From positions 23,796,543 to 23,860,542 of the forward strand of contig OX465101.1 of assembly GCA_949987565.1 (NCBI GenBank): 64,000 nucleotides of DNA. Reading direction: 5' to 3'. The position numbers and the translations under genes were made by a program. Origin of the DNA: Luidia sarsii. Its lineage: Eukaryota > Echinodermata > Asteroidea > Paxillosida > Luidiidae. The notes below the pieces were generated by a model. That model saw nothing but the letters and a program-made list of their open reading frames with translations, did not search any database and had not been told where the DNA came from. Positions 11,201 to 25,300 of the stretch are shown in pieces (positions within the stretch are counted from its first letter, which is position 1; every line of letters begins with the position of its first letter).

Positions 11201-11953
11201 TTCGTGAATCGATGGACAAGGTCAAGGGCTACGATCTGAATATAGTTTAAGCTTCAGGGTGAATATTAAAGGGCGATATTTAGGAGGAGGCATTACATGT
11301 GTCTCGCCCGAGATTCTTTGCAGTGTATTGTAAGCGCGTCACAATATACTTGGCTGTGCGCCTTCGCTCAAAGAACATGACTCTTTTGCCTTGAAATGAT
11401 TCTTGGATTGAGTCTCAGATATCTTGTCTTTCGATTGGATCCTCTCGAGAGCATGTCAAGCTACAGATAGGTCAATTTTCAGCTTCTGGAACGAAATAGT
11501 TTTGAGGATAATGACTAGAAGGTAAAGACCGTCTGACACATACCCCTACATGTGTTTTGTTGACAGTCGCATTGCCGGTACACTTATCAAACCGATGGCA
11601 TCAGGGTACATTTGCCTGGGCGTGTTTCGGTGCAGATTTCAGGTACCTTGCTAATTCTTTCGGAAATCGATTGACTAGGCCAAGGGCTACGATCTGAACA
11701 TAGTTTAAGCTTCATGGGGTGAATATTAATGGGTGATATTTAGAAGGAGGCATTACATGTGTCTTGCCCGAGATTCTTTGCAGTGTATTGTAAGCGCGTC
11801 ACAATATACTTGGCTGTGCGCCTTCGCTCAAAGAACATGACTCTTTTGTCTTGAAATGATTCTTGGATTGAGTCTCAGATATCTTGTCTTTCGATTGGAT
11901 CCTCTCGAGAGCATGTCAAGCTACAGATAGGTCAATTTTCAGCTTCTGGAACG

Positions 11954-12413
11954 AAATAGTTTTGAGGATAATGACTAGAAGGTAAAGACCGTCTGACACA
12001 TACCCCTACATGTGTTTTGTTGACAGTCGCATTGCCGGTACACTTATCAAACCGATGGCATCAGGGTACATTTGCCTGCGCGTATTTCACTGCAGATTTC
12101 AGGTACCTTGCTAATTCTTTCGTGAATCGATTGACAAGGCCAAGGGCTACGATCTGAATATAGTTTAAGCTTCATGGGGTGAATATTAAAGGGCGATATT
12201 TAGGAGGAGGCATTACATGTGTCTTGCCGGAGATTCTTTGCAGTTTATTGTAAGCGCGTCACAATATACTTGGCTGTGCGCCTTCGCTCAAAGAACATGA
12301 CTCTTTTGCCTTGAAATGATTCTTGGATTGAGTCTCAGATATCTTGTCTTTCGATTGGATCCTCTCGAGAGCATGTCAAGCTACAGATAGGTCAATTTTC
12401 AGCTTCTGGAACG
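11954..12413. repeat. Subtype E2 exemplar (class II, 460 bp)
   Basis: Like E1 but with 'gacacatac' and 'aagcttcatgg'. With 30 copies it is the commonest unit, and it dominates the array right of 25.7 kb, usually directly after C. Four copies (E2t: 27127, 42755, 46892, 53785) carry the C-type 'gtcttg' at 355-360. Confidence 0.93.
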
Positions 12414-12873
12414 AAATAGTTTTGAGGATAATGACTAGAAGGTAAAGACCGTCTGACACATACCCCTACATGTGTTTTGTTGACAGTCGCATTGCCGGTA
12501 CACTTATCAAACCGATGGCATCAGGGTACATTTGCCTGGGCGTGTTTCGGTGCAGATTTCAGGAACCTTGCTAATTCTTTCGGAAATCGATTGACTAGGC
12601 CAAGGGCTACGATCTGAACATAGTTTCAGCTTCATGGGGTGAATATTAATGGGCGATATTTAGAAGGAGGCATTACATGTGTCTTGCCCGAGATTCTTTG
12701 CAGTGTATTGTAAGCGCGTCACAATATGCTTGGCTGTGCGCCTTCGCTCAAAGAACATGACTCTTTTGTCTTGAAATGATTCTTGGATTGAGTCTCAGAT
12801 ATCTTGTCTTTCGATTGGATCCTCTCGAGAGCATGTCAAGCTACAGATAGGTCAATTTTCAGCTTCTGGAACG
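12414..12873. repeat. Subtype A exemplar (class I, 460 bp)
   Basis: Class I unit marked by 'caggaacc' at 147-154, 'tttcagc' at 211-217 (no HindIII-type site), 'aatgggcg' at 235-242, 'ttagaagg' and 'atgcttgg' at 313-320. Five copies: starts 1, 1379, 2759, 12414 and 17012. The last three precede an E1 unit, as does 1379. Never seen to the right of 17471. Confidence 0.93.
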
Positions 12874-15800
12874 AAATAGTTTTGAGGATAATGACTAGAA
12901 GGTAAAGACCGTCTGATACATACCCCTACATGTGTTTTGTTGACAGTCGCATTGCCGGTACACTTATCAAACCGATGGCATCAGGGTACATTTGCCTGCG
13001 CGTATTTCACTGCAGATTTCAGGTACCTTGCTAATTCTTTCGTGAATCGATTGACAAGGCCAAGGGCTACGATCTGAATATAGTTTAAGCTTTATGGGGT
13101 GAATATTAAAGGGCGATATTTAGGAGGAGGCATTACATGTGTCTTGCCGGAGATTCTTTGCAGTTTATTGTAAGCGCGTCACAATATACTTGGCTGTGCG
13201 CCTTCGCTCAAAGAACATGACTCTTTTGCCTTGAAATGATTCTTGGATTGAGTCTCAGATATCTTGTCTTTCGATTGGATCCTCTCGAGAGCATGTCAAG
13301 CTACAGATAGGTCAATTTTCAGCTTCTGGAACGAAATAGTTTTGAGGATAATGACTAGAAGGTAAAGACCGTCTGACACATACCCCTACATGTGTTTTGT
13401 TGACAGTCGCATTGCCGGTACACTTATCAAACCGATGGCATCAGGGTACATTTGCCTGCGCGTATTTCACTGCAGATTTCAGGTACCTTGCTAATTCTTT
13501 CGTGAATCGATTGACAAGGCCAAGGGCTACGATCTAATATAGTTTAAGCTTCATGGGGTGAATATTAAAGTGCGATATTTAGGAGGAGGCATTACATGTG
13601 TCTTGCCCGAGATTCTTTGCAGTGTATTGTAAGCGCTTCACAATATACTTGGCTGTGCGCCTTCGCTCAAAGAACATGACTCTTTTGCCTTGAAATGATT
13701 CTTGGATTGAGTCTCAGATATCTTGTCTTTCGATTGGATCCTCTCGAGAGCATGTCAAGCTACAGATAGGTCAATTTTCAGCTTCTGGAACGAAATAGTT
13801 TTGAGGATAATGACTAGAATGTAAAGACCGTCTGACACATACCCCTACATGTGTTTTGTTGACAGTCGCATTGCCGGTACACTTATCAAACCGATGGCAT
13901 CAGGGTACATTTGCCTGCGCGTATTTCACTGCAGATTTCAGGTACCTTGCTAATTCTTTCGTGAATCGATTGACAAGGCCAAGGGCTACGATCTGAATAT
14001 AGTTTAAGCTTTAGGGTGAAAATTAAAGGGCGATATTTAGGAGGAGGCATTACATGTGTCTCGCCCGAGATTCTTTGCAGTGTATTGTAAGCGCGTCACA
14101 ATAATTATACTTGGCTGTGCGCCTTCGCTCAACGAACATGACTCTTTTGCCTTGAAATGATTCTTGGATTGAGTCTAAGATATCTTGTCTTTCGATTGGA
14201 TCCTCTCGAGAGCATGTCAAGCTACAGATAGGTCAATTTTCAGCTTCTGGAACGAAATAGTTTTGAGGATAATGACTAGAAGGTAAAGACCGTCTGACAC
14301 ATACCCCTACATGTGTTTTGTTGACAGTCGCATTGCCGGTACACTTATCAAACCGATGGCATCAGGGTACATTTGCCTACGCGTATTTCACTGCAGATTT
14401 CAGGTACCTTGCTAATTCTTTCGTGAATCGATGGACAAGGTCAAGGGCTACGATCTGAATATAGTTTAAGCTTCAGGGTGAATATTAAAGGGCGATATTT
14501 AGGAGGAGGCATTACATGTGTCTCGCCCGAGATTCTTTGCAGTGTATTGTAAGCGCGTCACAATATACTTGGCTGTGCGCCTTCGCTCAAAGAACATGAC
14601 TCTTTTGCCTTGAAATGATTCTTGGATTGAGTCTCAGATATCTTGTCTTTCGATTGGATCCTCTCGAGAGCATGTCAAGCTACAGATAGGTCAATTTTCA
14701 GCTTCTGGAACGAAATAGTTTTGAGGATAATGACTAGAAGGTAAAGACCGTCTGACACATACCCCTACATGTGTTTTGTTGACAGTCGCATTGCCGGTAC
14801 ACTTATCAAACCGATGGCATCAGGGTACATTTGCCTGCGCGTATTTCACTGCAGATTTCAGGTACCTTGCTAATTCTTTCGTGAATCGATTGACAAGGCC
14901 AAGGGCTACGATCTAATATAGTTTAAGCTTCATGGGGTGAATATTAAAGTGCGATATTTAGGAGGAGGCATTACATGTGTCTTGCCCGAGATTCTTTGCA
15001 GTGTATTGTAAGCGCTTCACAATATACTTGGCTGTGCGCCTTCGCTCAAAGAACATGACTCTTTTGCCTTGAAATGATTCTTGGATTGAGTCTCAGATAT
15101 CTTGTCTTTCGATTGGATCCTCTCGAGAGCATGTCAAGCTACAGATAGGTCAATTTTCAGCTTCTGGAACGAAATAGTTTTGAGGATAATGACTAGAATG
15201 TAAAGACCGTCTGACACATACCCCTACATGTGTTTTGTTGACAGTCGCATTGCCGGTACACTTATCAAACCGATGGCATCAGGGTACATTTGCCTGCGCG
15301 TATTTCACTGCAGATTTCAGGTACCTTGCTAATTCTTTCGTGAATCGATTGACAAGGCCAAGGGCTACGATCTGAATATAGTTTAAGCTTCAGGGTGAAA
15401 ATTAAAGGGCGATATTTAGGAGGAGGCATTACATGTGTCTCGCCCGAGATTCTTTGCAGTGTATTGTAAGCGCGTCACAATAATTATACTTGGCTGTGCG
15501 CCTTCGCTCAACGAACATGACTCTTTTGCCTTGAAATGATTCTTGGATTGAGTCTAAGATATCTTGTCTTTCGATTGGATCCTCTCGAGAGCATGTCAAG
15601 CTACAGATAGGTCAATTTTCAGCTTCTGGAACGAAATAGTTTTGAGGATAATGACTAGAAGGTAAAGACCGTCTGACACATACCCCTACATGTGTTTTGT
15701 TGACAGTCGCATTGCCGGTACACTTATCAAACCGATGGCATCAGGGTACATTTGCCTACGCGTATTTCACTGCAGATTTCAGGTACCTTGCTAATTCTTT

Positions 15801-17011
15801 CGTGAATCGATGGACAAGGTCAAGGGCTACGATCTGAATATAGTTTAAGCTTCAGGGTGAATATTAAAGGGCGATATTTAGGAGGAGGCATTACATGTGT
15901 CTCGCCCGAGATTCTTTGCAGTGTATTGTAAGCGCGTCACAATATACTTGGCTGTGCGCCTTCGCTCAAAGAACATGACTCTTTTGCCTTGAAATGATTC
16001 TTGGATTGAGTCTCAGATATCTTGTCTTTCGATTGGATCCTCTCGAGAGCATGTCAAGCTACAGATAGGTCAATTTTCAGCTTCTGGAACGAAATAGTTT
16101 TGAGGATAATGACTAGAAGGTAAAGACCGTCTGACACATACCCCTACATGTGTTTTGTTGACAGTCGCATTGCCGGTACACTTATCAAACCGATGGCATC
16201 AGGGTACATTTGCCTGGGCGTGTTTCGGTGCAGATTTCAGGTACCTTGCTAATTCTTTCGGAAATCGATTGACTAGGCCAAGGGCTACGATCTGAACATA
16301 GTTTAAGCTTCATGGGGTGAATATTAATGGGTGATATTTAGAAGGAGGCATTACATGTGTCTTGCCCGAGATTCTTTGCAGTGTATTGTAAGCGCGTCAC
16401 AATATACTTGGCTGTGCGCCTTCGCTCAAAGAACATGACTCTTTTGTCTTGAAATGATTCTTGGATTGAGTCTCAGATATCTTGTCTTTCGATTGGATCC
16501 TCTCGAGAGCATGTCAAGCTACAGATAGGTCAATTTTCAGCTTCTGGAACGAAATAGTTTTGAGGATAATGACTAGAAGGTAAAGACCGTCTGACACATA
16601 CCCCTACATGTGTTTTGTTGACAGTCGCATTGCCGGTACACTTATCAAACCGATGGCATCAGGGTACATTTGCCTGCGCGTATTTCACTGCAGATTTCAG
16701 GTACCTTGCTAATTCTTTCGTGAATCGATTGACAAGGCCAAGGGCTACGATCTGAATATAGTTTAAGCTTCATGGGGTGAATATTAAAGGGCGATATTTA
16801 GGAGGAGGCATTACATGTGTCTTGCCGGAGATTCTTTGCAGTTTATTGTAAGCGCGTCACAATATACTTGGCTGTGCGCCTTCGCTCAAAGAACATGACT
16901 CTTTTGCCTTGAAATGATTCTTGGATTGAGTCTCAGATATCTTGTCTTTCGATTGGATCCTCTCGAGAGCATGTCAAGCTACAGATAGGTCAATTTTCAG
17001 CTTCTGGAACG
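12414..17011. repeat. Unit map, units 28-37 (between the 21-unit blocks)
   Basis: Order by start: 12414 A, 12874 E1, 13334 D, 13793 F (ctttaggg), 14255 G, 14713 D, 15172 F, 15634 G, 16092 C, 16552 E2. The G-D junction at 14713 is the only place where G is not followed by C, and it is the seam between two 10-unit HOR copies. Confidence 0.93.
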
Positions 17012-19310
17012 AAATAGTTTTGAGGATAATGACTAGAAGGTAAAGACCGTCTGACACATACCCCTACATGTGTTTTGTTGACAGTCGCATTGCCGGTACA
17101 CTTATCAAACCGATGGCATCAGGGTACATTTGCCTGGGCGTGTTTCGGTGCAGATTTCAGGAACCTTGCTAATTCTTTCGGAAATCGATTGACTAGGCCA
17201 AGGGCTACGATCTGAACATAGTTTCAGCTTCATGGGGTGAATATTAATGGGCGATATTTAGAAGGAGGCATTACATGTGTCTTGCCCGAGATTCTTTGCA
17301 GTGTATTGTAAGCGCGTCACAATATGCTTGGCTGTGCGCCTTCGCTCAAAGAACATGACTCTTTTGTCTTGAAATGATTCTTGGATTGAGTCTCAGATAT
17401 CTTGTCTTTCGATTGGATCCTCTCGAGAGCATGTCAAGCTACAGATAGGTCAATTTTCAGCTTCTGGAACGAAATAGTTTTGAGGATAATGACTAGAAGG
17501 TAAAGACCGTCTGATACATACCCCTACATGTGTTTTGTTGACAGTCGCATTGCCGGTACACTTATCAAACCGATGGCATCAGGGTACATTTGCCTGCGCG
17601 TATTTCACTGCAGATTTCAGGTACCTTGCTAATTCTTTCGTGAATCGATTGACAAGGCCAAGGGCTACGATCTGAATATAGTTTAAGCTTTATGGGGTGA
17701 ATATTAAAGGGCGATATTTAGGAGGAGGCATTACATGTGTCTTGCCGGAGATTCTTTGCAGTTTATTGTAAGCGCGTCACAATATACTTGGCTGTGCGCC
17801 TTCGCTCAAAGAACATGACTCTTTTGCCTTGAAATGATTCTTGGATTGAGTCTCAGATATCTTGTCTTTCGATTGGATCCTCTCGAGAGCATGTCAAGCT
17901 ACAGATAGGTCAATTTTCAGCTTCTGGAACGAAATAGTTTTGAGGATAATGACTAGAAGGTAAAGACCGTCTGACACATACCCCTACATGTGTTTTGTTG
18001 ACAGTCGCATTGCCGGTACACTTATCAAACCGATGGCATCAGGGTACATTTGCCTGCGCGTATTTCACTGCAGATTTCAGGTACCTTGCTAATTCTTTCG
18101 TGAATCGATTGACAAGGCCAAGGGCTACGATCTAATATAGTTTAAGCTTCATGGGGTGAATATTAAAGTGCGATATTTAGGAGGAGGCATTACATGTGTC
18201 TTGCCCGAGATTCTTTGCAGTGTATTGTAAGCGCTTCACAATATACTTGGCTGTGCGCCTTCGCTCAAAGAACATGACTCTTTTGCCTTGAAATGATTCT
18301 TGGATTGAGTCTCAGATATCTTGTCTTTCGATTGGATCCTCTCGAGAGCATGTCAAGCTACAGATAGGTCAATTTTCAGCTTCTGGAACGAAATAGTTTT
18401 GAGGATAATGACTAGAATGTAAAGACCGTCTGACACATACCCCTACATGTGTTTTGTTGACAGTCGCATTGCCGGTACACTTATCAAACCGATGGCATCA
18501 GGGTACATTTGCCTGCGCGTATTTCACTGCAGATTTCAGGTACCTTGCTAATTCTTTCGTGAATCGATTGACAAGGCCAAGGGCTACGATCTGAATATAG
18601 TTTAAGCTTTAGGGTGAAAATTAAAGGGCGATATTTAGGAGGAGGCATTACATGTGTCTCGCCCGAGATTCTTTGCAGTGTATTGTAAGCGCGTCACAAT
18701 AATTATACTTGGCTGTGCGCCTTCGCTCAACGAACATGACTCTTTTGCCTTGAAATGATTCTTGGATTGAGTCTAAGATATCTTGTCTTTCGATTGGATC
18801 CTCTCGAGAGCATGTCAAGCTACAGATAGGTCAATTTTCAGCTTCTGGAACGAAATAGTTTTGAGGATAATGACTAGAAGGTAAAGACCGTCTGACACAT
18901 ACCCCTACATGTGTTTTGTTGACAGTCGCATTGCCGGTACACTTATCAAACCGATGGCATCAGGGTACATTTGCCTACGCGTATTTCACTGCAGATTTCA
19001 GGTACCTTGCTAATTCTTTCGTGAATCGATGGACAAGGTCAAGGGCTACGATCTGAATATAGTTTAAGCTTCAGGGTGAATATTAAAGGGCGATATTTAG
19101 GAGGAGGCATTACATGTGTCTCGCCCGAGATTCTTTGCAGTGTATTGTAAGCGCGTCACAATATACTTGGCTGTGCGCCTTCGCTCAAAGAACATGACTC
19201 TTTTGCCTTGAAATGATTCTTGGATTGAGTCTCAGATATCTTGTCTTTCGATTGGATCCTCTCGAGAGCATGTCAAGCTACAGATAGGTCAATTTTCAGC
19301 TTCTGGAACG
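14713..19310. repeat. 10-unit higher-order repeat, copy 2 (4,598 bp)
   Basis: Order D-F-G-C-E2-A-E1-D-F-G, directly adjoining copy 1 and of identical length. F at 15172 reads 'cttcaggg' and F at 18391 'ctttaggg', as in copy 1. Copy 2 continues into C (19311) whereas copy 1 is cut off at D (14713). This fits a tandem duplication by in-phase unequal exchange. Confidence 0.94.
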
Positions 19311-22300
19311 AAATAGTTTTGAGGATAATGACTAGAAGGTAAAGACCGTCTGACACATACCCCTACATGTGTTTTGTTGACAGTCGCATTGCCGGTACAC
19401 TTATCAAACCGATGGCATCAGGGTACATTTGCCTGGGCGTGTTTCGGTGCAGATTTCAGGTACCTTGCTAATTCTTTCGGAAATCGATTGACTAGGCCAA
19501 GGGCTACGATCTGAACATAGTTTAAGCTTCATGGGGTGAATATTAATGGGTGATATTTAGAAGGAGGCATTACATGTGTCTTGCCCGAGATTCTTTGCAG
19601 TGTATTGTAAGCGCGTCACAATATACTTGGCTGTGCGCCTTCGCTCAAAGAACATGACTCTTTTGTCTTGAAATGATTCTTGGATTGAGTCTCAGATATC
19701 TTGTCTTTCGATTGGATCCTCTCGAGAGCATGTCAAGCTACAGATAGGTCAATTTTCAGCTTCTGGAACGAAATAGTTTTGAGGATAATGACTAGAAGGT
19801 AAAGACCGTCTGACACATACCCCTACATGTGTTTTGTTGACAGTCGCATTGCCGGTACACTTATCAAACCGATGGCATCAGGGTACATTTGCCTGCGCGT
19901 ATTTCACTGCAGATTTCAGGTACCTTGCTAATTCTTTCGTGAATCGATTGACAAGGCCAAGGGCTACGATCTAATATAGTTTAAGCTTCATGGGGTGAAT
20001 ATTAAAGTGCGATATTTAGGAGGAGGCATTACATGTGTCTTGCCCGAGATTCTTTGCAGTGTATTGTAAGCGCTTCACAATATACTTGGCTGTGCGCCTT
20101 CGCTCAAAGAACATGACTCTTTTGCCTTGAAATGATTCTTGGATTGAGTCTCAGATATCTTGTCTTTCGATTGGATCCTCTCGAGAGCATGTCAAGCTAC
20201 AGATAGGTCAATTTTCAGCTTCTGGAACGAAATAGTTTTGAGGATAATGACTAGAATGTAAAGACCGTCTGACACATACCCCTACATGTGTTTTGTTGAC
20301 AGTCGCATTGCCGGTACACTTATCAAACCGATGGCATCAGGGTACATTTGCCTGCGCGTATTTCACTGCAGATTTCAGGTACCTTGCTAATTCTTTCGTG
20401 AATCGATTGACAAGGCCAAGGGCTACGATCTGAATATAGTTTAAGCTTCAGGGTGAAAATTAAAGGGCGATATTTAGGAGGAGGCATTACATGTGTCTCG
20501 CCCGAGATTCTTTGCAGTGTATTGTAAGCGCGTCACAATAATTATACTTGGCTGTGCGCCTTCGCTCAACGAACATGACTCTTTTGCCTTGAAATGATTC
20601 TTGGATTGAGTCTAAGATATCTTGTCTTTCGATTGGATCCTCTCGAGAGCATGTCAAGCTACAGATAGGTCAATTTTCAGCTTCTGGAACGAAATAGTTT
20701 TGAGGATAATGACTAGAAGGTAAAGACCGTCTGACAAATACCCCTACATGTGTTTTGTTGACAGTCGCATTGCCGGTACACTTATCAAACCGATGGCATC
20801 AGGGTACATTTGCCTACGCGTATTTCACTGCAGATTTCAGGTACCTTGCTAATTCTTTCGTGAATCGATGGACAAGGTCAAGGGCTACGATCTGAATATA
20901 GTTTAAGCTTCAGGGTGAATATTAAAGGGCGATATTTAGGAGGAGGCATTACATGTGTCTCGCCCGAGATTCTTTACAGTGTATTGTAAGCGCGTCACAA
21001 TATACTTGGCTGTGCGCCTTCGCTCAAAGAACATGACTCTTTTGCCTTGAAATGATTCTTGGATTGAGTCTCAGATATCTTGTCTTTCGATTGGATCCTC
21101 TCGAGAGCATGTCAAGCTACAGATAGGTCAATTTTCAGCTTCTGGAACGAAATAGTTTTGAGGATAATGACTAGAAGGTAAAGACCGTCTGACACATACC
21201 CCTACATGTGTTTTGTTGACAGTCGCATTGCCGGTACACTTATCAAACCGATGGCATCAGGGTACATTTGCCTGGGCGTGTTTCGGTGCAGATTTCAGGT
21301 ACCTTGCTAATTCTTTCGGAAATCGATTGACTAGGCCAAGGGCTACGATCTGAACATAGTTTAAGCTTCATGGGGTGAATATTAATGGGTGATATTTAGA
21401 AGGAGGCATTACATGTGTCTTGCCCGAGATTCTTTGCAGTGTATTGTAAGCGCGTCACAATATACTTGGCTGTGCGCCTTCGCTCAAAGAACATGACTCT
21501 TTTGTCTTGAAATGATTCTTGGATTGAGTCTCAGATATCTTGTCTTTCGATTGGATCCTCTCGAGAGCATTTCAAGCTACAGATAGGTCAATTTTCAGCT
21601 TCTGGAACGAAATAGTTTTGAGGATAATGACTAGAAGGTAAAGACCGTCTGACACATACCCCTACATGTGTTTTGTTGACAGTCGCATTGCCGGTACACT
21701 TATCAAACCGATGGCATCAGGGTACATTTGCCTGCGCGTATTTCACTGCAGATTTCAGGTACCTTGCTAATTCTTTCGTGAATCGATTGACAAGGCCAAG
21801 GGCTACGATCTGAATATAGTTTACGCTTCATGGGGTGAATATTAAAGGGCGATATTTAGGAGGAGGCATTACATGTGTCTTGCCGGAGATTCTTTGCAGT
21901 TTATTGTAAGCGCGTCACAATATACTTGGCTGTGCGCCTTCGCTCAAAGAACATGACTCTTTTGCCTTGAAATGATTCTTGGATTGAGTCTCAGATATCT
22001 TGTCTTTCGATTGGATCCTCTCGAGAGCATGTCAAGCTACAGATAGGTCAATTTTCAGCTTCTGGAACGAAATAGTTTTGAGGATAATGACTAGAATGTA
22101 AAGACCGTCTGACACATACCCCTACATGTGTTTTGTTGACAGTCGCATTGCCGGTACACTTATCAAACCGATGGCATCAGGGTACATTTGCCTGGGCGTG
22201 TTTCGGTGCAGATTTCAGGAACCTTGCTAATTCTTTCGGAAATCGATTGACTAGGCCAAGGGCTACGATCTGAACATAGTTTAAGCTTCATGGGGTGAAT

Positions 22301-25300
22301 ATTATTGGGTGATATTTAAAAGGAGGCATTACATGTGTCTTGCCCGAGATTCTTTGCAGTGTATTGTAAGCGCGTCACAATATACTTGGCTGTGCGCCTT
22401 CGCTCAAAGAACATGACTCTTTTGCCTTGAAATGATTCTTGGATTGAGTCTCAGATATCTTGTCTTTCGATTGGATCCTCTCGAGAGCATGTCAAGCTAC
22501 AGATAGGTCAATTTTCAGCTTCTGGAACGAAATAGTTTTGAGGATAATGACTAGAAGGTAAAGACCGTCTGACACATACCCCTACATGTGTTTTGTTGAC
22601 AGTCGCATTGCCGGTACACTTATCAAACCGATGGCATCAGGGTACATTTGCCTACGCGTATTTCACTGCAGATTTCAGGTACCTTGCTAATTCTTTCGTG
22701 AATCGATGGACAAGGTCAAGGGCTACGATCTGAATATAGTTTAAGCTTCAGGGTGAATATTAAAGGGCGATATTTAGGAGGAGGCATTACATGTGTCTCG
22801 CCCGAGATTCTTTGCAGTGTATTGTAAGCGCGTCACAATATACTTGGCTGTGCGCCTTCGCTCAACGAACATGACTCTTTTGCCTTGAAATGATTCTTGG
22901 ATTGAGTCTCAGATATCTTGTCTTTCGATTGGATCCTCTCGAGAGCATGTCAAGCTACAGATAGGTCAATTTTCAGCTTCTGGAACGAAATAGTTTTGAG
23001 GATAATGACTAGAAGGTAAAGACCGTCTGACACATACCCCTACATGTGTTTTGTTGACAGTCGCATTGCCGGTACACTTATCAAACCGATGGCATCAGGG
23101 TACATTTGCCTGGGCGTGTTTCGGTGCAGATTTCAGGTACCTTGCTAATTCTTTCGGAAATCGATTGACTAGGCCAAGGGCTACGATCTGAACATAGTTT
23201 AAGCTTCATGGGGTGAATATTAATGGGTGATATTTAGGAGGAGGCATTACATGTGTCTTGCCCGAGATTCTTTGCAGTGTATTGTAAGCGCGTCACAATA
23301 TACTTGGCTGTGCGCCTTCGCTCAAAGAACATGACTCTTTTGTCTTGAAATGATTCTTGGATTGAGTCTCAGATATCTTGTCTTTCGATTGGATCCTCTC
23401 GAGAGCATGTCAAGCTACAGATAGGTCAATTTTCAGCTTCTGGAACGAAATAGTTTTGAGGATAATGACTAGAAGGTAAAGACCGTCTGACACATACCCC
23501 TACATGTGTTTTGTTGACAGTCGCATTGCCGGTACACTTATCAAACCGATGGCATCAGGGTACATTTGCCTGCGCGTATTTCACTGCAGATTTCAGGTAC
23601 CTTGCTAATTCTTTCGTGAATCGATTGACAAGGCCAAGGGCTACGATCTGAATATAGTTTACGCTTCATGGGGTGAATATTAAAGGGCGATATTTAGGAG
23701 GAGGCATTACATGTGTCTTGCCGGAGATTCTTTGCAGTTTATTGTAAGCGCGTCACAATATACTTGGCTGTGCGCCTTCGCTCAAAGAACATGACTCTTT
23801 TGCCTTGAAATGATTCTTGGATTGAGTCTCAGATATCTTGTCTTTCGATTGGATCCTCTCGAGAGCATGTCAAGCTACAGATAGGTCAATTTTCAGCTTC
23901 TGGAACGAAATAGTTTTGAGGATAATGACTAGAATGTAAAGACCGTCTGACACATACCCCTACATGTGTTTTGTTGACAGTCGCATTGCCGGTACACTTA
24001 TCAAACCGATGGCATCAGGGTACATTTGCCTGGGCGTGTTTCGGTGCAGATTTCAGGAACCTTGCTAATTCTTTCGGAAATCGATTGACTAGGCCAAGGG
24101 CTACGATCTGAACATAGTTTAAGCTTCATGGGGTGAATATTATTGGGTGATATTTAAAAGGAGGCATTACATGTGTCTTGCCCGAGATTCTTTGCAGTGT
24201 ATTGTAAGCGCGTCACAATATACTTGGCTGTGCGCCTTCGCTCAAAGAACATGACTCTTTTGCCTTGAAATGATTCTTGGATTGAGTCTCAGATATCTTG
24301 TCTTTCGATTGGATCCTCTCGAGAGCATGTCAAGCTACAGATAGGTCAATTTTCAGCTTCTGGAACGAAATAGTTTTGAGGATAATGACTAGAAGGTAAA
24401 GACCGTCTGACACATACCCCTACATGTGTTTTGTTGACAGTCGCATTGCCGGTACACTTATCAAACCGATGGCATCAGGGTACATTTGCCTGCGCGTATT
24501 TCACTGCAGATTTCAGGTACCTTGCTAATTCTTTCGTGAATCGATTGACAAGGCCAAGGGCTACGATCTAATATAGTTTAAGCTTCATGGGGTGAATATT
24601 AAAGTGCGATATTTAGGAGGAGGCATTACATGTGTCTTGCCCGAGATTCTTTGCAGTGTATTGTAAGCGCTTCACAATATACTTGGCTGTGCGCCTTCGC
24701 TCAAAGAACATGACTCTTTTGCCTTGAAATGATTCTTGGATTGAGTCTCAGATATCTTGTCTTTCGATTGGATCCTCTCGAGAGCATGTCAAGCTACAGA
24801 TAGGTCAATTTTCAGCTTCTGGAACGAAATAGTTTTGAGGATAATGACTAGAATGTAAAGACCGTCTGACACATACCCCTACATGTGTTTTGTTGACAGT
24901 CGCATTGCCGGTACACTTATCAAACCGATGGCATCAGGGTACATTTGCCTGCGCGTATTTCACTGCAGATTTCAGGTACCTTGCTAATTCTTTCGTGAAT
25001 CGATTGACAAGGCCAAGGGCTACGATCTGAATATAGTTTAAGCTTCAGGGTGAAAATTAAAGGGCGATATTTAGGAGGAGGCATTACATGTGTCTCGCCC
25101 GAGATTCTTTGCAGTGTATTGTAAGCGCGTCACAATAATTATACTTGGCTGTGCGCCTTCGCTCAACGAACATGACTCTTTTGCCTTGAAATGATTCTTG
25201 GATTGAGTCTAAGATATCTTGTCTTTCGATTGGATCCTCTCGAGAGCATGTCAAGCTACAGATAGGTCAATTTTCAGCTTCTGGAACGAAATAGTTTTGA

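Larger units (their letters stand above)
2759..12413. repeat. 21-unit block, copy 1 (9,655 bp)
   Basis: Order by start: 2759 A, 3219 E1, 3679 D, 4138 F, 4600 G, 5058 C, 5518 D, 5977 F, 6439 G (ttacag), 6897 C (gcatttc), 7357 E3, 7817 B, 8277 G, 8735 C', 9195 E3, 9655 B, 10115 D, 10574 F, 11036 G, 11494 C, 11954 E2. The same order, unit lengths and private markers recur at 17012-26666. The one difference I saw that is private to this copy is 'aatcaattg' at 9830. Confidence 0.93.
10115..14712. repeat. 10-unit higher-order repeat, copy 1 (4,598 bp)
   Basis: Order D-F-G-C-E2-A-E1-D-F-G. The two F units differ ('cttcaggg' at 10574, 'ctttaggg' at 13793), and this asymmetry is preserved in the next copy. 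Its first five units are also the end of the 21-unit block. Confidence 0.94.
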
